Positions 33,673 to 43,190 of a stretch of DNA of 64,000 nucleotides are shown here, piece by piece. Every line of letters begins with the position of its first letter. Positions within the stretch are counted from its first letter, which is position 1. The translations under genes and the position numbers were made by a program. This stretch comes from Rhizobium giardinii bv. giardinii H152 (GTDB lineage Bacteria > Pseudomonadota > Alphaproteobacteria > Rhizobiales > Rhizobiaceae), in contig NZ_KB902713.1 of assembly GCF_000379605.1 (NCBI RefSeq), positions 124,367 to 188,366 on the forward strand, in the 5' to 3' direction. The notes under the pieces were generated by a model, which saw only the letters and a program-made list of their open reading frames with translations, was not told the DNA's origin and did not search any database.

Positions 33673-35130
33673 ATGAATACTCACACATACACAAACCAGT
33701 TGAAGATCGACTTCGATGGTCCTTACCTGATGACCATTGGCGGTCAACTTGTTGACGCGCAGAACACATTCGAGGTTCACAATCCGGCAACCGGCGCCAT
33801 CGTCGCGAATGCGCCCGAAGCGTCGCGCGATCAGGTGGACGATGCTATCGCGGCGGCAAAGCAGGCCCAGCCCGGCTGGGCCGCCTTAAGCTGGGAGGAA
33901 CGTCGGAATTACATAACGGCCTATGCGGATGCACTGGAAGCCAACAAGGAAAGCATCATCACGCTGCTGACGACAGAGCAAGGCAAGCCGCGGCATTCCA
34001 TGGCCACAACCGAGGTGGACTATGCGATCTTCTGGGTGCGTGAGGTTGCCAAGCGCGCACTCCACGAAGAGATCATTGAGGATACTCCAGATCATGTCGT
34101 CAAAATCGTGCGTTCGCCGCTCGGCGTCGTCGGTGCGATCACGCCGTGGAACTTCCCGATCTTGCTCGGCCTCTGGAAGCTGGCGCCGTGTCTGATCACC
34201 GGCAACACCATTGTTATCAAACCTTCTCCCTTCACCCCGTTGGGTACTCTCCGTTGCGGTGAAATCGCGCAGAAAATCTTCCCGAAGGGCGTCGTCAACG
34301 TCGTATCGGGCGGCAACGAACAAGGCGTCTGGCTGACGGATCATCCCTCCGTGTCGAAAATATCGTTCACAGGCTCGACGGCCACGGGCAAGAAAGTCAT
34401 GGCGGCCGCCGCGCTTTCGAACTTGAAGCGCGTCACGCTAGAGCTCGGCGGAAACGATCCTGCGATCGTCATGCCAGGCACGGACTACAAGACGCTGATA
34501 CCGACCTTGTTCGATGCGGCCTTCGGCAACTCTGGCCAATGGTGCATCGCGATCAAGCGTCTCTACGTCCATGAGTCTCTCTACAAGGGCTTTCTGAGTG
34601 ACTTCGTGGAATACGCCTCTGCGAAAGTCGTCGGAAACGGCATGGATCCTAGGACTGATCTAGGGCCGATTCAAAACAGAATGCAGTACAATAAGCTTCT
34701 GAACCTGTTCGCAGACGTAAAGTCCAAGGGTTACAAGGTCCCCCTCGGCGGAACGGTTGATGAAAGCCTCCCCGGCAATTTCGTTCCCATCACCATCGTC
34801 GACAACCCCCCGCGCGACAGCCGCATCGTTCGTGAAGAACCCTTTGGTCCGATCCTTCCGATCATTTCATGGAGCGATCTCGACGAAGTCATTCAGGACG
34901 CTAACAATACCGAGTTTGGTCTGGCGGCATCGGTGTGGGGACCTGATCGTGATGAAGCGATCCGCGTGGCCCATCGCATCGAGGCGGGTACGGTCTGGGT
35001 CAACGAAATCCACATTCACGGCATCGACATCCCCTTCGGCGGCCACAAGCAGTCTGGAATGGGAGTCGAAAACGGACGGGAAGGTCTCGAAGAGTTTACC
35101 AACGCCAAGACATACATGTTCAGGAAGTGA
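33673..35130 (+). CDS. Aldehyde dehydrogenase
   Basis: 485 aa from ATG 33673 (GAGAAGAGG upstream). Blocks: PWNFPILLGLWKLAPCLITGN, FTGSTATGKKVM, LELGGNDPAIV with the base Glu, and SGQWCIAIKR with the catalytic Cys in a GQWC setting in place of GQTC. The end has IPFGGHKQSGMGVENGREGLEE. It is a class related to betaine/aminobutyraldehyde-type enzymes rather than to the GabD-like gene at 28950. It sits after the decayed permease, in the position the semialdehyde dehydrogenase has in the intact locus. Substrate unknown. Confidence 0.9.
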   Translation: MNTHTYTNQLKIDFDGPYLMTIGGQLVDAQNTFEVHNPATGAIVANAPEASRDQVDDAIAAAKQAQPGWAALSWEERRNYITAYADALEANKESIITLLTTEQGKPRHSMATTEVDYAIFWVREVAKRALHEEIIEDTPDHVVKIVRSPLGVVGAITPWNFPILLGLWKLAPCLITGNTIVIKPSPFTPLGTLRCGEIAQKIFPKGVVNVVSGGNEQGVWLTDHPSVSKISFTGSTATGKKVMAAAALSNLKRVTLELGGNDPAIVMPGTDYKTLIPTLFDAAFGNSGQWCIAIKRLYVHESLYKGFLSDFVEYASAKVVGNGMDPRTDLGPIQNRMQYNKLLNLFADVKSKGYKVPLGGTVDESLPGNFVPITIVDNPPRDSRIVREEPFGPILPIISWSDLDEVIQDANNTEFGLAASVWGPDRDEAIRVAHRIEAGTVWVNEIHIHGIDIPFGGHKQSGMGVENGREGLEEFTNAKTYMFRK

Positions 35131-35314
35131 ATTCTCCTCCAGCCGCGCAGGCAAAGAGGGCTTTGACGGGAGGCGACCCAGTTGGCTTCCTCTCGTCTTG
35201 GTAAAGCGACAGTCTGGTCACAGGCTATTCAGGTGGCTTGGCGACACACACGATTACTGGCCGACGCGGCGTTATTGACTTAAGAGAAATCAATAGCGGA
35301 CTTGGGAGGCAGTT

Positions 35315-36268
35315 GTGGACGTTCGTCAACTAAAATATCTGATCGCGATTGCGGAAAAGCGATCCATCGCGGCAGCTGCCGAAGCGCTCGGCATGGCTCA
35401 GCCGTCACTGTCGGTTCAGATGAAGAATCTGGAGCACCGTCTGGGGACCGAACTCTTCGTGCGTTCTCCGCGGGGGGTGACGTTGAACGAAGCGGGGGAA
35501 ATCCTGCTCCTGCATGCCGGTCAGATCCTCCATGCTGTCGAGGTGGCCACGAACGAGGTCCGCGAGGCCGGACGAAACCCGTCCGGCCCCGTCATTTTCG
35601 GGTTTCCTTCGTCCGCCTCGATGGTGCTGTCCGTTCCTTTGGCAGAAACGATCAGGCTCGAATATCCAGACATCAGGCTTCGTGCGGTGGACGCTATGAG
35701 CGGGTTCATCAAGGAGTGGCTGGAGGAGGAAACAATTGATCTAGCGCTTCTTTACGAGACGAGCGGGCTGGTTAATGCTGAGGTGAAGACTCTGCTTCAT
35801 GAGAACCTCTATTTTTATGCCGCGCCGGATCTGTGGCCTTTCGATAGCAGCCTGGCTCAACCGGTGACCCTCTCCAGCATCCAAAACATCGAACTGGTCC
35901 TACCCTCGAAATCGCATGGCTTGCGCATGCTGATCGATCAGCACTGCAAGCAGGCTGGTGTCACGCTCAATATCGTCGTGGAGATGGACTCTCTTTCCCA
36001 GATCAAGTCGCTCGTTTCCCGGGGCAGCGCGTGCACTATCCTCGCACCTGCCGCAGCCAACGATAGCGAGACGCGTGGAGAATTGATCGGCGCCCCACTG
36101 GTGGATCCGGTTATATCGCGACCGGTTTATCTTGTCAGAAACCCGAAACGGATGCGGACAAAGGCATCGGCAGTCGTCGAGAAAGCCACAATCGACGTAG
36201 TACGCGAACTGGTCGAACGAAATATTTGGCGCGGAACGCTGGACACCGGTGCTTTGCTCGAAGGGTAA
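35315..36268 (+). CDS. LysR-family transcriptional regulator (Nac/CynR-like)
   Basis: 317 aa from GTG 35315 with GGGAGG upstream. Winged helix: DVRQLKYLIAIAEKRSIAAAA, then AQPSLSVQMKNLEHRLGTELFVR and LNEAGEILL. The effector domain has GPVIFGFPSSASMVLSVPL and the LEEETIDLALLYE block of the Nac-type group. It lies between the ALDH gene and an SDR gene, all in one direction, and may control either. A 329-base gap follows it. Confidence 0.92.
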   Translation: MDVRQLKYLIAIAEKRSIAAAAEALGMAQPSLSVQMKNLEHRLGTELFVRSPRGVTLNEAGEILLLHAGQILHAVEVATNEVREAGRNPSGPVIFGFPSSASMVLSVPLAETIRLEYPDIRLRAVDAMSGFIKEWLEEETIDLALLYETSGLVNAEVKTLLHENLYFYAAPDLWPFDSSLAQPVTLSSIQNIELVLPSKSHGLRMLIDQHCKQAGVTLNIVVEMDSLSQIKSLVSRGSACTILAPAAANDSETRGELIGAPLVDPVISRPVYLVRNPKRMRTKASAVVEKATIDVVRELVERNIWRGTLDTGALLEG

Positions 36269-36597
36269 TAGCCTCTGCCTATATCGGATATTATCATACT
36301 CTAATTGTCGGGTATCCCATTCTTGGTCTAGTTTTCGGTCCTAGGCGGAGGCTTGTGGGTCGAGGGGGAGGTAGCCTCGGGCACATATCTTGGCTTTGAG
36401 CACAAGGCTCGAGCGATCGTATCCTCTAGTAATTGCGACATCGGCTGGCGGTAGGCCGAACGTCACGAGCTCGGGCTCGATACAGGCAGCCGCTTCGCCA
36501 AAGGCTTTTGCTCTGCACTCGGAAGGCGGAGTCACGCTTGAGAAGATAATTTGATGCGGTTGCCGGCAATGGCTCGCAACGAACCCGGATAGAGAAC
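36269..36597. other. Intergenic region between LysR and SDR genes
   Basis: No firm gene. A minus-strand frame (36341-36640) reads VTFGLPPADVAITRGYDRSS and further gene-like residues, but it overlaps the SDR start, has no good start site and no family was recognised, so it is at most a fragment. The SDR promoter is presumably within this gap. Confidence 0.4.
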
Positions 36598-37347
36598 ATG
36601 CGTTTAAAAAATAAGACAGCATTGGTGACCGGCGCGGCATCGGGATTCGGCAGAGCTATCGCTCGCCGTTTTGCAACCGAAGGGGCGAACGTCGCGATCG
36701 TTGATCTCAACAGTCCGGCAGCTCAGGTCGTTGCGGCGGATATCGGCGATTCGGCGATGGCCGTGAGATGTGACGTATCGAACGGCGATGAAGTTGCCGA
36801 AGCGGTTGCAGCAGTGATCGACCGTTTCGGAAAAGTCGACATTGTGGTGAACAATGCAGGTTGGAGTCACAAGAACCAGCCTCTGATGGAGGTGGAGTTC
36901 GCAGCATTCAAGCGGGTCTACGAAATTAATGTCGATTCCATATTCCATGCGACAAAGGCGGTTGTTCCGCATTGGCGAACAATCGGCGGCGGTGTGATGA
37001 TCAACGTGGGGAGCACCGCCGGTATCCGCCCTCGTCCGGGGCTGAGTTGGTACAACAGCTCAAAAGGAGCTGTGAACGCCATGACGAAGACGCTGGCTGT
37101 CGAGCTAGCGCCCGATGGAATCAGGGTTTGCGGATTGGCCCCAGTCATGGGCGCAACGGCTCTGCTGGAGACGTTTATGGGCTTGCCGGACACGCCCGAG
37201 AACCGATCTAAGTTCCTTGCCTCAATTCCGCTCGGCCGTCTTTGTGAGCCGGAGGACATGGCAAATGCTGCACTATATCTGGCATCCGACGAAGCCTCGT
37301 TCATAACCGGCGTCATCTTGGAGGTTGATGGTGGCAGAACAATTTAG
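36598..37347 (+). CDS. SDR-family oxidoreductase (glucose/3-oxoacyl reductase-like)
   Basis: 249 aa, classical SDR. LVTGAASGFGRAIARRFA has the TGxxxGxG loop with Phe in place of Ile; NNAGWSH, VGSTAGI with the Ser, and YNSSK (YxxxK) follow. The end, ALYLASDEASFITGVILEVDGG, is the common FabG/glucose dehydrogenase ending. The ribosome site is weak. It precedes the exported GMC dehydrogenase by 180 bases and may oxidise a product of it. Substrate unknown. Confidence 0.92.
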   Translation: MRLKNKTALVTGAASGFGRAIARRFATEGANVAIVDLNSPAAQVVAADIGDSAMAVRCDVSNGDEVAEAVAAVIDRFGKVDIVVNNAGWSHKNQPLMEVEFAAFKRVYEINVDSIFHATKAVVPHWRTIGGGVMINVGSTAGIRPRPGLSWYNSSKGAVNAMTKTLAVELAPDGIRVCGLAPVMGATALLETFMGLPDTPENRSKFLASIPLGRLCEPEDMANAALYLASDEASFITGVILEVDGGRTI

Positions 37348-37526
37348 AGACCAGGCATCATAACGGCTCAGACGCAGGCGAAGTGTCGAACGTAAGGCTG
37401 CGAGCGCAGCTGACCAAGCAAAACACAAGACACAACGGATCTAACACTCTCCAAGGGCGCCCGCGCCTCTGGGTGGGCAGGATATTGCTGTTCGGAACAT
37501 GAACACAGGACATCTTCGGGAGGTAA

Positions 37527-39244
37527 ATGATGTCGTACTTCAAATCCACACGGGACGGCCAGTTAGAGCGGGCCGTTGTCGACTACAATCGCGGTACATT
37601 GAGCCGTCGCGACTTCATGAAAAAAGCCGTGGCGTTGGGTGTCACGGCCGGGCTCGCCGGTGCACTCGCAACGTCGTGGTCGGGTAATGCGATCGCTCAA
37701 TCAACGAGGACGGCCGCGAAACCTGAGGGAACATACGATTATATTGTTATCGGTTCGGGATCTGCAGGTGCTGCCTGTGCGCATCAGCTTGCAAAGGGCG
37801 GCGCAAGTGTATTAGTCCTCGAAGCTGGACGAGCCGACGATCTCGAGGAGGTCCACGATAGTCGATTGTGGGCTGCGGCGCTGGGCACGGACGCAACGAA
37901 GTGGTTTGAAACCACCCACCAGAAGTATGCGGACAATCGTACGCATCTCTGGCCGCGCGGGAATGTCCTTGGCGGAACGTCCTGTCTGAATGCCATGATT
38001 TTTGCCCGTGGCCATTCCTCCGACTATGATAGTTGGGCCTACGAGGGCAACACCGGCTGGTCGTTCAAAGATGTGCTGCCCCATTTCATGGCGTTGGAGA
38101 CTTACGAGCCTGGCGGTGAAAATCGCGGGGAAAGCGGCCCCTTATTTGTCTCTCAGCCTGCGGATGGCAGGAAGCATCCGGGCGCTCAGGCGTTCATGAA
38201 TGCTTGCGCAGATCTTGGATACGTGGAAACGAAGAGCATCAATTCAGACCGCATGTCTGGCCAGGCATGGGTCGATTTCAATATCAAGGATCAACGCCGC
38301 CAGTCATCCGCCGTTTCGTTTCTTTATCCAATTCGCGAGCAAAAGAACGTTACAATCCTGGTGGAGGCGCCTGTCATCAAGATTAATTTCACTGGCACCA
38401 AGTGCACGGGCGTGACCTACTTGCATGATGAGACGCCCGTGACGGTCAACGTGTCGCGTGAGGTCGTGGTGTCCGCAGGAGCAATTGACACGCCAAAACT
38501 GCTCATGCTTTCGGGGATTGGCATCGCCGCTGATCTAAAGTCGCTCGGGATCGAGACGGTTGCCGACCTCCAGGTCGGCGTTGGTCTCCAGGACCATATT
38601 CTCGGCGCAGGACCGAACTGGGAAACCAAAGGACCGTTGCCGGTGTCGAACTATAATCATTCCGAAGCTACATGTGGGAGCGCTCCGACAGCCGTTTGGC
38701 GGCACCAGATACGACAGTCCTCTATGTCTCGGTTCCCTTCGCCTCGACCGGACACAAGCTCGATTACACGGATGGCTATTGCGTTCTGTCCGGCGTGAAC
38801 CGTCCTCATTCACGAGGCTGGCTTAAGCTCCGATCGGCAGACGCCATGGATGCACCAATAATTGAAGCCAACTACCTCAAGGAAGAGCAAGACTGGAGAG
38901 CGTACAAGTGGTCGACGGAGCTCGCCCGTGAAATCGGCAATAGCGACGCTTACAAGGATGTCCGCAAGCGCGAGGCTCTCGTGCCAGTGAGTGGCAAGCT
39001 GAACGATGCGGAGATGCGGCAATATCTCGCCAAGTCGGTGAATACTTTCTTCCATCCAACTTCGACATGCCGCATGGGCGTCGGCGATGGCGCCGTGGTC
39101 GATCCTGAATTGCGCGTCTACGGTATTGAGGGCCTGCGCGTCGCCGACGCCTCAATCATGCCGTCCATCACGACATCCAACACAAATTGCCCGTCGATGA
39201 TGATCGGGTGGAAGTGCGGAGACATGATGGTCAAGTCGGCATAG
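37527..39244 (+). pseudogene. Tat-exported GMC (choline dehydrogenase-type) oxidoreductase with one frameshift
   Basis: The first frame (37527-38798) starts MMSYFKSTRDGQ, has a twin-arginine signal (LSRRDFMKKAVALGVTAG, then an AIAQ-like cleavage) and FAD motif DYIVIGSGSAGAACAHQLA, LEAGRADD and GNVLGGTSCLN. After NYNHSEA at about 38666 the frame is lost. The correct continuation, MWERSDSRLAAPDTTVLY, is in another frame and runs to 39244 with FHPTSTCRMGVG (active-site His), LRVADASIMPS and SNTNCPSMMIG. One base restored near 38666 (Tyr codon before Met) repairs the gene, giving about 570 aa. A cytochrome c gene follows at once, so the working form would pass electrons to it in the periplasm. 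A recent mutation or a base-call error are both possible. Confidence 0.85.
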
Positions 39245-39253
39245 ACCCGAGAG

Positions 39254-39285
39254 AAGCCGCAGGGACGCGGGGTCTCATGCGGCTT
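39254..39285 (+). promoter_or_regulatory. Stem-loop between GMC and cytochrome c genes
   Basis: AAGCCGCA (39254-39261) pairs with TGCGGCTT (39278-39285) across a 16-base loop, followed by TCC. It may attenuate or stabilise the message between the two genes. Confidence 0.5.
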
Positions 39286-39307
39286 TCCTTCCACAAGGAG
39301 ATACACT

Positions 39308-39736
39308 TTGGTGACGAAGTCTGCATGGTCGCGATGGATCGGCCTGGCGATATTATTGGGGTCTGGCCCGGCATTCGCCGGAGATACTGCAAAGGGGGAA
39401 AAGTTGTTCAGAAACTGTCTCGCGTGCCATAGGCTCCAAGGCGATGATGGCGCGACGATCCGCAAGGGCGGGCGAGCCGGTCCGAACCTCTTCGAGGTGA
39501 TCGGTCGCCTTGCCGGAAGCGCACCGAATTATGAATACAGTGATGGACTTCAAGCCCTCCACAAGAGCGGTCAAGTTTGGTCGAAGGAATCCCTTACCGC
39601 GTTTGTCGTCAACCCCAACGAGTTCCTGAGCGTGCAGCTCGGGCCAGGTCATACCAGCAAAATGCCCTTCGCGCTCCCCAACGGGGCAGCCGACATCGCG
39701 GAATATCTCGCAAACGTGGCAACGACCAGGAAATAA
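39308..39736 (+). CDS. Class I c-type cytochrome, periplasmic
   Basis: About 142 aa. TTG 39308 (or GTG 39311) lies downstream of ACAAGGAG. Signal peptide: SAWSRWIGLAILLGSGPAFAG with an AxA site. The haem site CLACH is 30 residues on, preceded by KGEKLFRN, and the axial Met is probably the one in KMPFALP. GPNLFEVIGRLAG is the usual cytochrome c middle part. It follows the Tat-exported GMC dehydrogenase and would accept its electrons, as in membrane-linked sugar or alcohol dehydrogenase systems. Confidence 0.9.
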   Translation: MVTKSAWSRWIGLAILLGSGPAFAGDTAKGEKLFRNCLACHRLQGDDGATIRKGGRAGPNLFEVIGRLAGSAPNYEYSDGLQALHKSGQVWSKESLTAFVVNPNEFLSVQLGPGHTSKMPFALPNGAADIAEYLANVATTRK

Positions 39737-39835
39737 GGCAAGCCGGCGCCGCCGCACCCGCGAAGCATTAACAAACGGAAGTTTGTTCGGATTGGTTATA
39801 TGGGCGTGCGGGCCGCAATTTTTCCCGTGTGTTTA

Positions 39836-41347
39836 TCAGGCCCAGTCCAGTATCCGGCCGTCTCTATGCTCAAGGAAAAGTGTCGGGGCCTCCGCCATCG
39901 GTACGGGTTTGGAAGTGGCGAGATCTTCAGCCATTTTTTGCAAAGCTTCGATATCGAACAGAGGCAGACCGGACCGGCGCAGGTCCTCAACGAGATCTTG
40001 TCGCGCGGGATTCACAGCAATCCCGACTTCAGTCACGACTGCATCAATGTGTTCGCCCTGCGTGCAGACAGTCCTCGCGGAGGGTACGATCTTTGCGAAG
40101 CCGCCTCCCGTGAGCTCTGTGGTGACGATGCTCAACTTGGCACCCTGGGCGGTATCCGGATGTCCGCCCGGTCCACCAAGAATGCGCCCGTTCGCACCGT
40201 TGACGACGTTAACGTTGAAGGCGCAGTCGACCTCCGCTGCGCCTAGCAGCATAACGGTAAGCCCGTTGACGACCGGTGAGGGATGGATTGGGCTTGCATA
40301 CTCGGCAGCGCTCATCATTCGATGTCTTGCGTGCGAAGCCGACGACGCTACTGCGGCGCTATCAAAACATTGAACGTCCCTGATCTCCTCAAAAAGTCCA
40401 CTCTTGAGCATCGCGACATGGGCGCCGGTAATCCCCCCTGACATGAAAGATCCACAAACACCGGACTGTGACATTCGTTCTCCAATAATCGGCACTGCGG
40501 CTAGCGAACATCCCCCCGCACCGCTTTGGAGTGAAATGCCCTGCTTAAGCATCCCAGAGGCTTCTATGAGATCAGCCGTTAGACTCGCAATCTTTCGAGC
40601 AGTTGGTGACAAGGATGGTATTGTCGTGCCCGACGAAATCCCGCTCACTACACCGGGGTTGTCGTATTGCAAAACAGCATCAACGAAATGAGCGGGGATG
40701 TCGATGAGCACCAACGGGGCGTTTCTCAGTTCATGAGCGACCACGATCGTGGCGCGCGCGTAAGCGGCATCGACTGCTGCATATCCGAGTGGGCCACAGG
40801 CAGCGGCCCCGATCCTGCCGGTCGCGTTTCCGTCACGGGTTGCGACCGAGGCGCCAACGAATGCGACGTCAATTTTGAGCTGATGAGACGAGATCGCTCG
40901 CGCTCTACCCCCGTGCGATTGAAGCAGGGCAATGCCCTGGAGCCTGCCCGCGCGGATCACCTCCGCGGCTGGCCCCCGAATATAATCCGTGATGACGTTC
41001 GCGACGGTGCCGTCCTCGATTAATGCGGCCAACGGCGCGTGAGTATCAAAAATGGAACTCGCCGCAATTGTCAGCCCCTTGATGCGGCGCCGGCTCGCGA
41101 TCGAAAGAACAGCGTTCAGCAGCCGGTCCCCCTCGCGATAATGATGGTGGAAGGAGAGTGTCTGACCATGCGTGATGGAGAAAGCATCAAATGCAGCCTC
41201 AAGAGTGCGGAGACTTATGCAAGAGTTGCTACGGTCCCTCTGCTTGCCTTCTCTGACGTCGGCATCTGGCTCAGTCACCGGAAAAAGCGCGCCTAGAGGC
41301 GATGCGATCGGCCAGCGGATCAGACGTAGTCTTGATGTATTGGGCAT
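39836..41347 (-). CDS. citF: Citrate lyase alpha subunit-like CoA transferase
   Basis: 503 aa from ATG 41347, the usual CitF length; the frame stays open upstream, but PNTSRLRLIRWP begins the better supported part. SFHHHYREGD near the start, TDYIRGPAAEVIRAG, QSHGGRARAI, GAAACGPLGYA and LQSGAGGCSLAAVP are CitF blocks. CAFNVNVVNGANGRILGGPGGHPDTAQGA and the TELGV-like VTEVGIAVNP come near the end. CitF moves the acyl carrier (or CoA) from acetyl to citrate. CitD and the CitC/CitG/CitX helpers are absent, and CitE-like is 8.5 kb away, so it may act as a plain CoA transferase for citrate or citramalate. Confidence 0.88.
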   Translation of the reverse strand: MPNTSRLRLIRWPIASPLGALFPVTEPDADVREGKQRDRSNSCISLRTLEAAFDAFSITHGQTLSFHHHYREGDRLLNAVLSIASRRRIKGLTIAASSIFDTHAPLAALIEDGTVANVITDYIRGPAAEVIRAGRLQGIALLQSHGGRARAISSHQLKIDVAFVGASVATRDGNATGRIGAAACGPLGYAAVDAAYARATIVVAHELRNAPLVLIDIPAHFVDAVLQYDNPGVVSGISSGTTIPSLSPTARKIASLTADLIEASGMLKQGISLQSGAGGCSLAAVPIIGERMSQSGVCGSFMSGGITGAHVAMLKSGLFEEIRDVQCFDSAAVASSASHARHRMMSAAEYASPIHPSPVVNGLTVMLLGAAEVDCAFNVNVVNGANGRILGGPGGHPDTAQGAKLSIVTTELTGGGFAKIVPSARTVCTQGEHIDAVVTEVGIAVNPARQDLVEDLRRSGLPLFDIEALQKMAEDLATSKPVPMAEAPTLFLEHRDGRILDWA

Positions 41348-41628
41348 GGGTATCTCGCGGTGCTGATAAACTCTGTTTAACCATTCCTCTGCCGCAGCAG
41401 CCGTGCCTCTCTTCTTTGAAAGATTCGGCACGTCACTGTGTGCCCGTTTGTCCGGACCAGCCCTTGCCGCCAAAGCCAACGAATGTGGTCCAGCACGTAG
41501 CAGTTTGGTAACCGCCACGAAAGAATGGGTATGAAAGGTATAGGAGGAAACTATAGCCGGCCTCAGCATGATGTATTTGCGACGCAGGACAGCAGAACTT
41601 AGTTTGAATCCGTAGCAAGGAATTTACT

Positions 41629-43083
41629 ATGGCAAACACCGACCTGATCCTTCCCAAGGCAATGAACCTTATCGGAAACAAGTGGCTTCCCGCCTCCGGT
41701 GGGCGGGAGATCGATGTCGTTTCGCCGATCGACGGAGCGATTTTTACGACGATCGCAGACAGCAGCGCTGAGGATGTAGAGCGTGCGATCATGGCGGCCC
41801 GTGCAGCGTTCGACGGAGGTGAATGGTCAAAAGCTACTGCCACCGAGCGCGGGCGGTTGTTGCTGGAATTATCGCGCCGGATCCTTTCTGAGAGCGAGTC
41901 CCTTGCGCGTCTCGAATCCCGCGACAACGGCAAACCGATCAAGCAGGCTCTGGCCGATATGATCGTCACCGCCCGATATTTCGAGTTTTATGGTTCCGCT
42001 GCCGACAAGGTACATGGTGAGGTGATCCCCTTCCTGAATGGCTACAATGTAGAGGTCCATCGCGAGCCGCATGGCGTAACAGGGCATATTATTCCTTGGA
42101 ACTATCCCGCCCAAATGTTCGGGCGCTCCGTGGCCCCGTCGCTCGCAATGGGCAATGCAACGGTTCTAAAGCCTGCCGAGGATGCTTGCCTTACGGCACT
42201 GCGTATCGGCGAGATGGCGGTCGAAGTCGGCTTTCCGGCCGGAGCGGTCAACATCGTCACGGGACGCGGTCTGGTCGCCGGAGCCGCACTGTCCTCGAGC
42301 AGGAATATCGACTTCATTGCTTTCACAGGCTCGCCTGAGGTGGGCGTTCAGATCCAGACTATGGCGGCCCGCAATTTTATTGGGTGCACATTAGAGCTTG
42401 GCGGTAAATCGCCGCAGATCGTGTTCGACGATGCTAACCTTGATGCGGCACTGCCCGTGCTCGTCAATGCCATCATTCAAAATGGCGGCCAAACCTGTTC
42501 AGCCGGTGCGCGAGTGCTGGTGCAGAGGGGCGTGTATGATCAAGTCGCAGTCGAACTCAAAGCTCGCTTCGAAGCGATCCAGGCGTCCGATTCAGGCGAA
42601 GATTCAATTCTTGGCCCACTCATTTCCGTTAGGCAGAAAAAGCGGGTGGAAAGCTATATCGCGGAAGCGGATGCCCCGTTGCTGGCGCGTGGCGGAATAC
42701 GCCCGGGCGTACCGACCGACGGTTACTACGTTGCGCCCGCGCTCTTTGGACCTTGCGACCCATATTCCAGGATCGCTCAAGAAGAGGTCTTCGGACCTGT
42801 CTTGTGCATGATTCCTTTTGACGACGAGGCCTCCGCCATCGAAATCGCCAACTGCACGGAATACGGTCTGGTCGCGTCGATTTGGACCGCCGATGGTGGA
42901 CGTCAGAAACGGGTCGCAAAGAAACTCAAATGCGGGCAAGTCTTCATCAATGGATACGGCGCTGGCGGAGGGGTGGAGCTGCCCTTCGGAGGATATCGAA
43001 AATCCGGCCATGGTCGAGAGAAGGGGTTTGCAGCGCTGCACGAATTCTCGACAATCAAAACCATCGTCGATAATCACGGCTAA
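41629..43083 (+). CDS. Aldehyde dehydrogenase
   Basis: 484 aa, ATG 41629 with AAGGA upstream. Blocks: PWNYPAQMFGRSVAPSLAMGN, FTGSPEVGVQIQT, LELGGKSPQIVFDDANLD with the general base, and NGGQTCSAGARV with the catalytic Cys. The end has VELPFGGYRKSGHGREKGFAAL, the BetB/PuuC type of ending. It is divergent from citF with a 281-base gap between and convergent with the fumarase gene. It could oxidise an aldehyde made by the exported GMC enzyme. No other gene shares its strand nearby, so it is probably transcribed alone. Confidence 0.91.
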   Translation: MANTDLILPKAMNLIGNKWLPASGGREIDVVSPIDGAIFTTIADSSAEDVERAIMAARAAFDGGEWSKATATERGRLLLELSRRILSESESLARLESRDNGKPIKQALADMIVTARYFEFYGSAADKVHGEVIPFLNGYNVEVHREPHGVTGHIIPWNYPAQMFGRSVAPSLAMGNATVLKPAEDACLTALRIGEMAVEVGFPAGAVNIVTGRGLVAGAALSSSRNIDFIAFTGSPEVGVQIQTMAARNFIGCTLELGGKSPQIVFDDANLDAALPVLVNAIIQNGGQTCSAGARVLVQRGVYDQVAVELKARFEAIQASDSGEDSILGPLISVRQKKRVESYIAEADAPLLARGGIRPGVPTDGYYVAPALFGPCDPYSRIAQEEVFGPVLCMIPFDDEASAIEIANCTEYGLVASIWTADGGRQKRVAKKLKCGQVFINGYGAGGGVELPFGGYRKSGHGREKGFAALHEFSTIKTIVDNHG

Positions 43084-43190
43084 ACTTGTCGTCAGTCGGC
43101 TATAAAGCTTTGCGCCCGATGGTGCAGGGCAGGCAAGCAAAACAATATGCCTGCGACTCCCCGTGCCGGTCGTAAAATAAACCTAAGCAA

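Noticed and set aside
36341-36640. Minus-strand frame with gene-like residues near its end
   Set aside because: No family recognised, overlaps the SDR start, no ribosome site; mentioned only under the intergenic region.
39836-41347. Full citrate lyase (CitDEF)
   Set aside because: No CitD and no CitC, CitG or CitX were found, and CitE-like is distant, so a complete citrate lyase is not supported.
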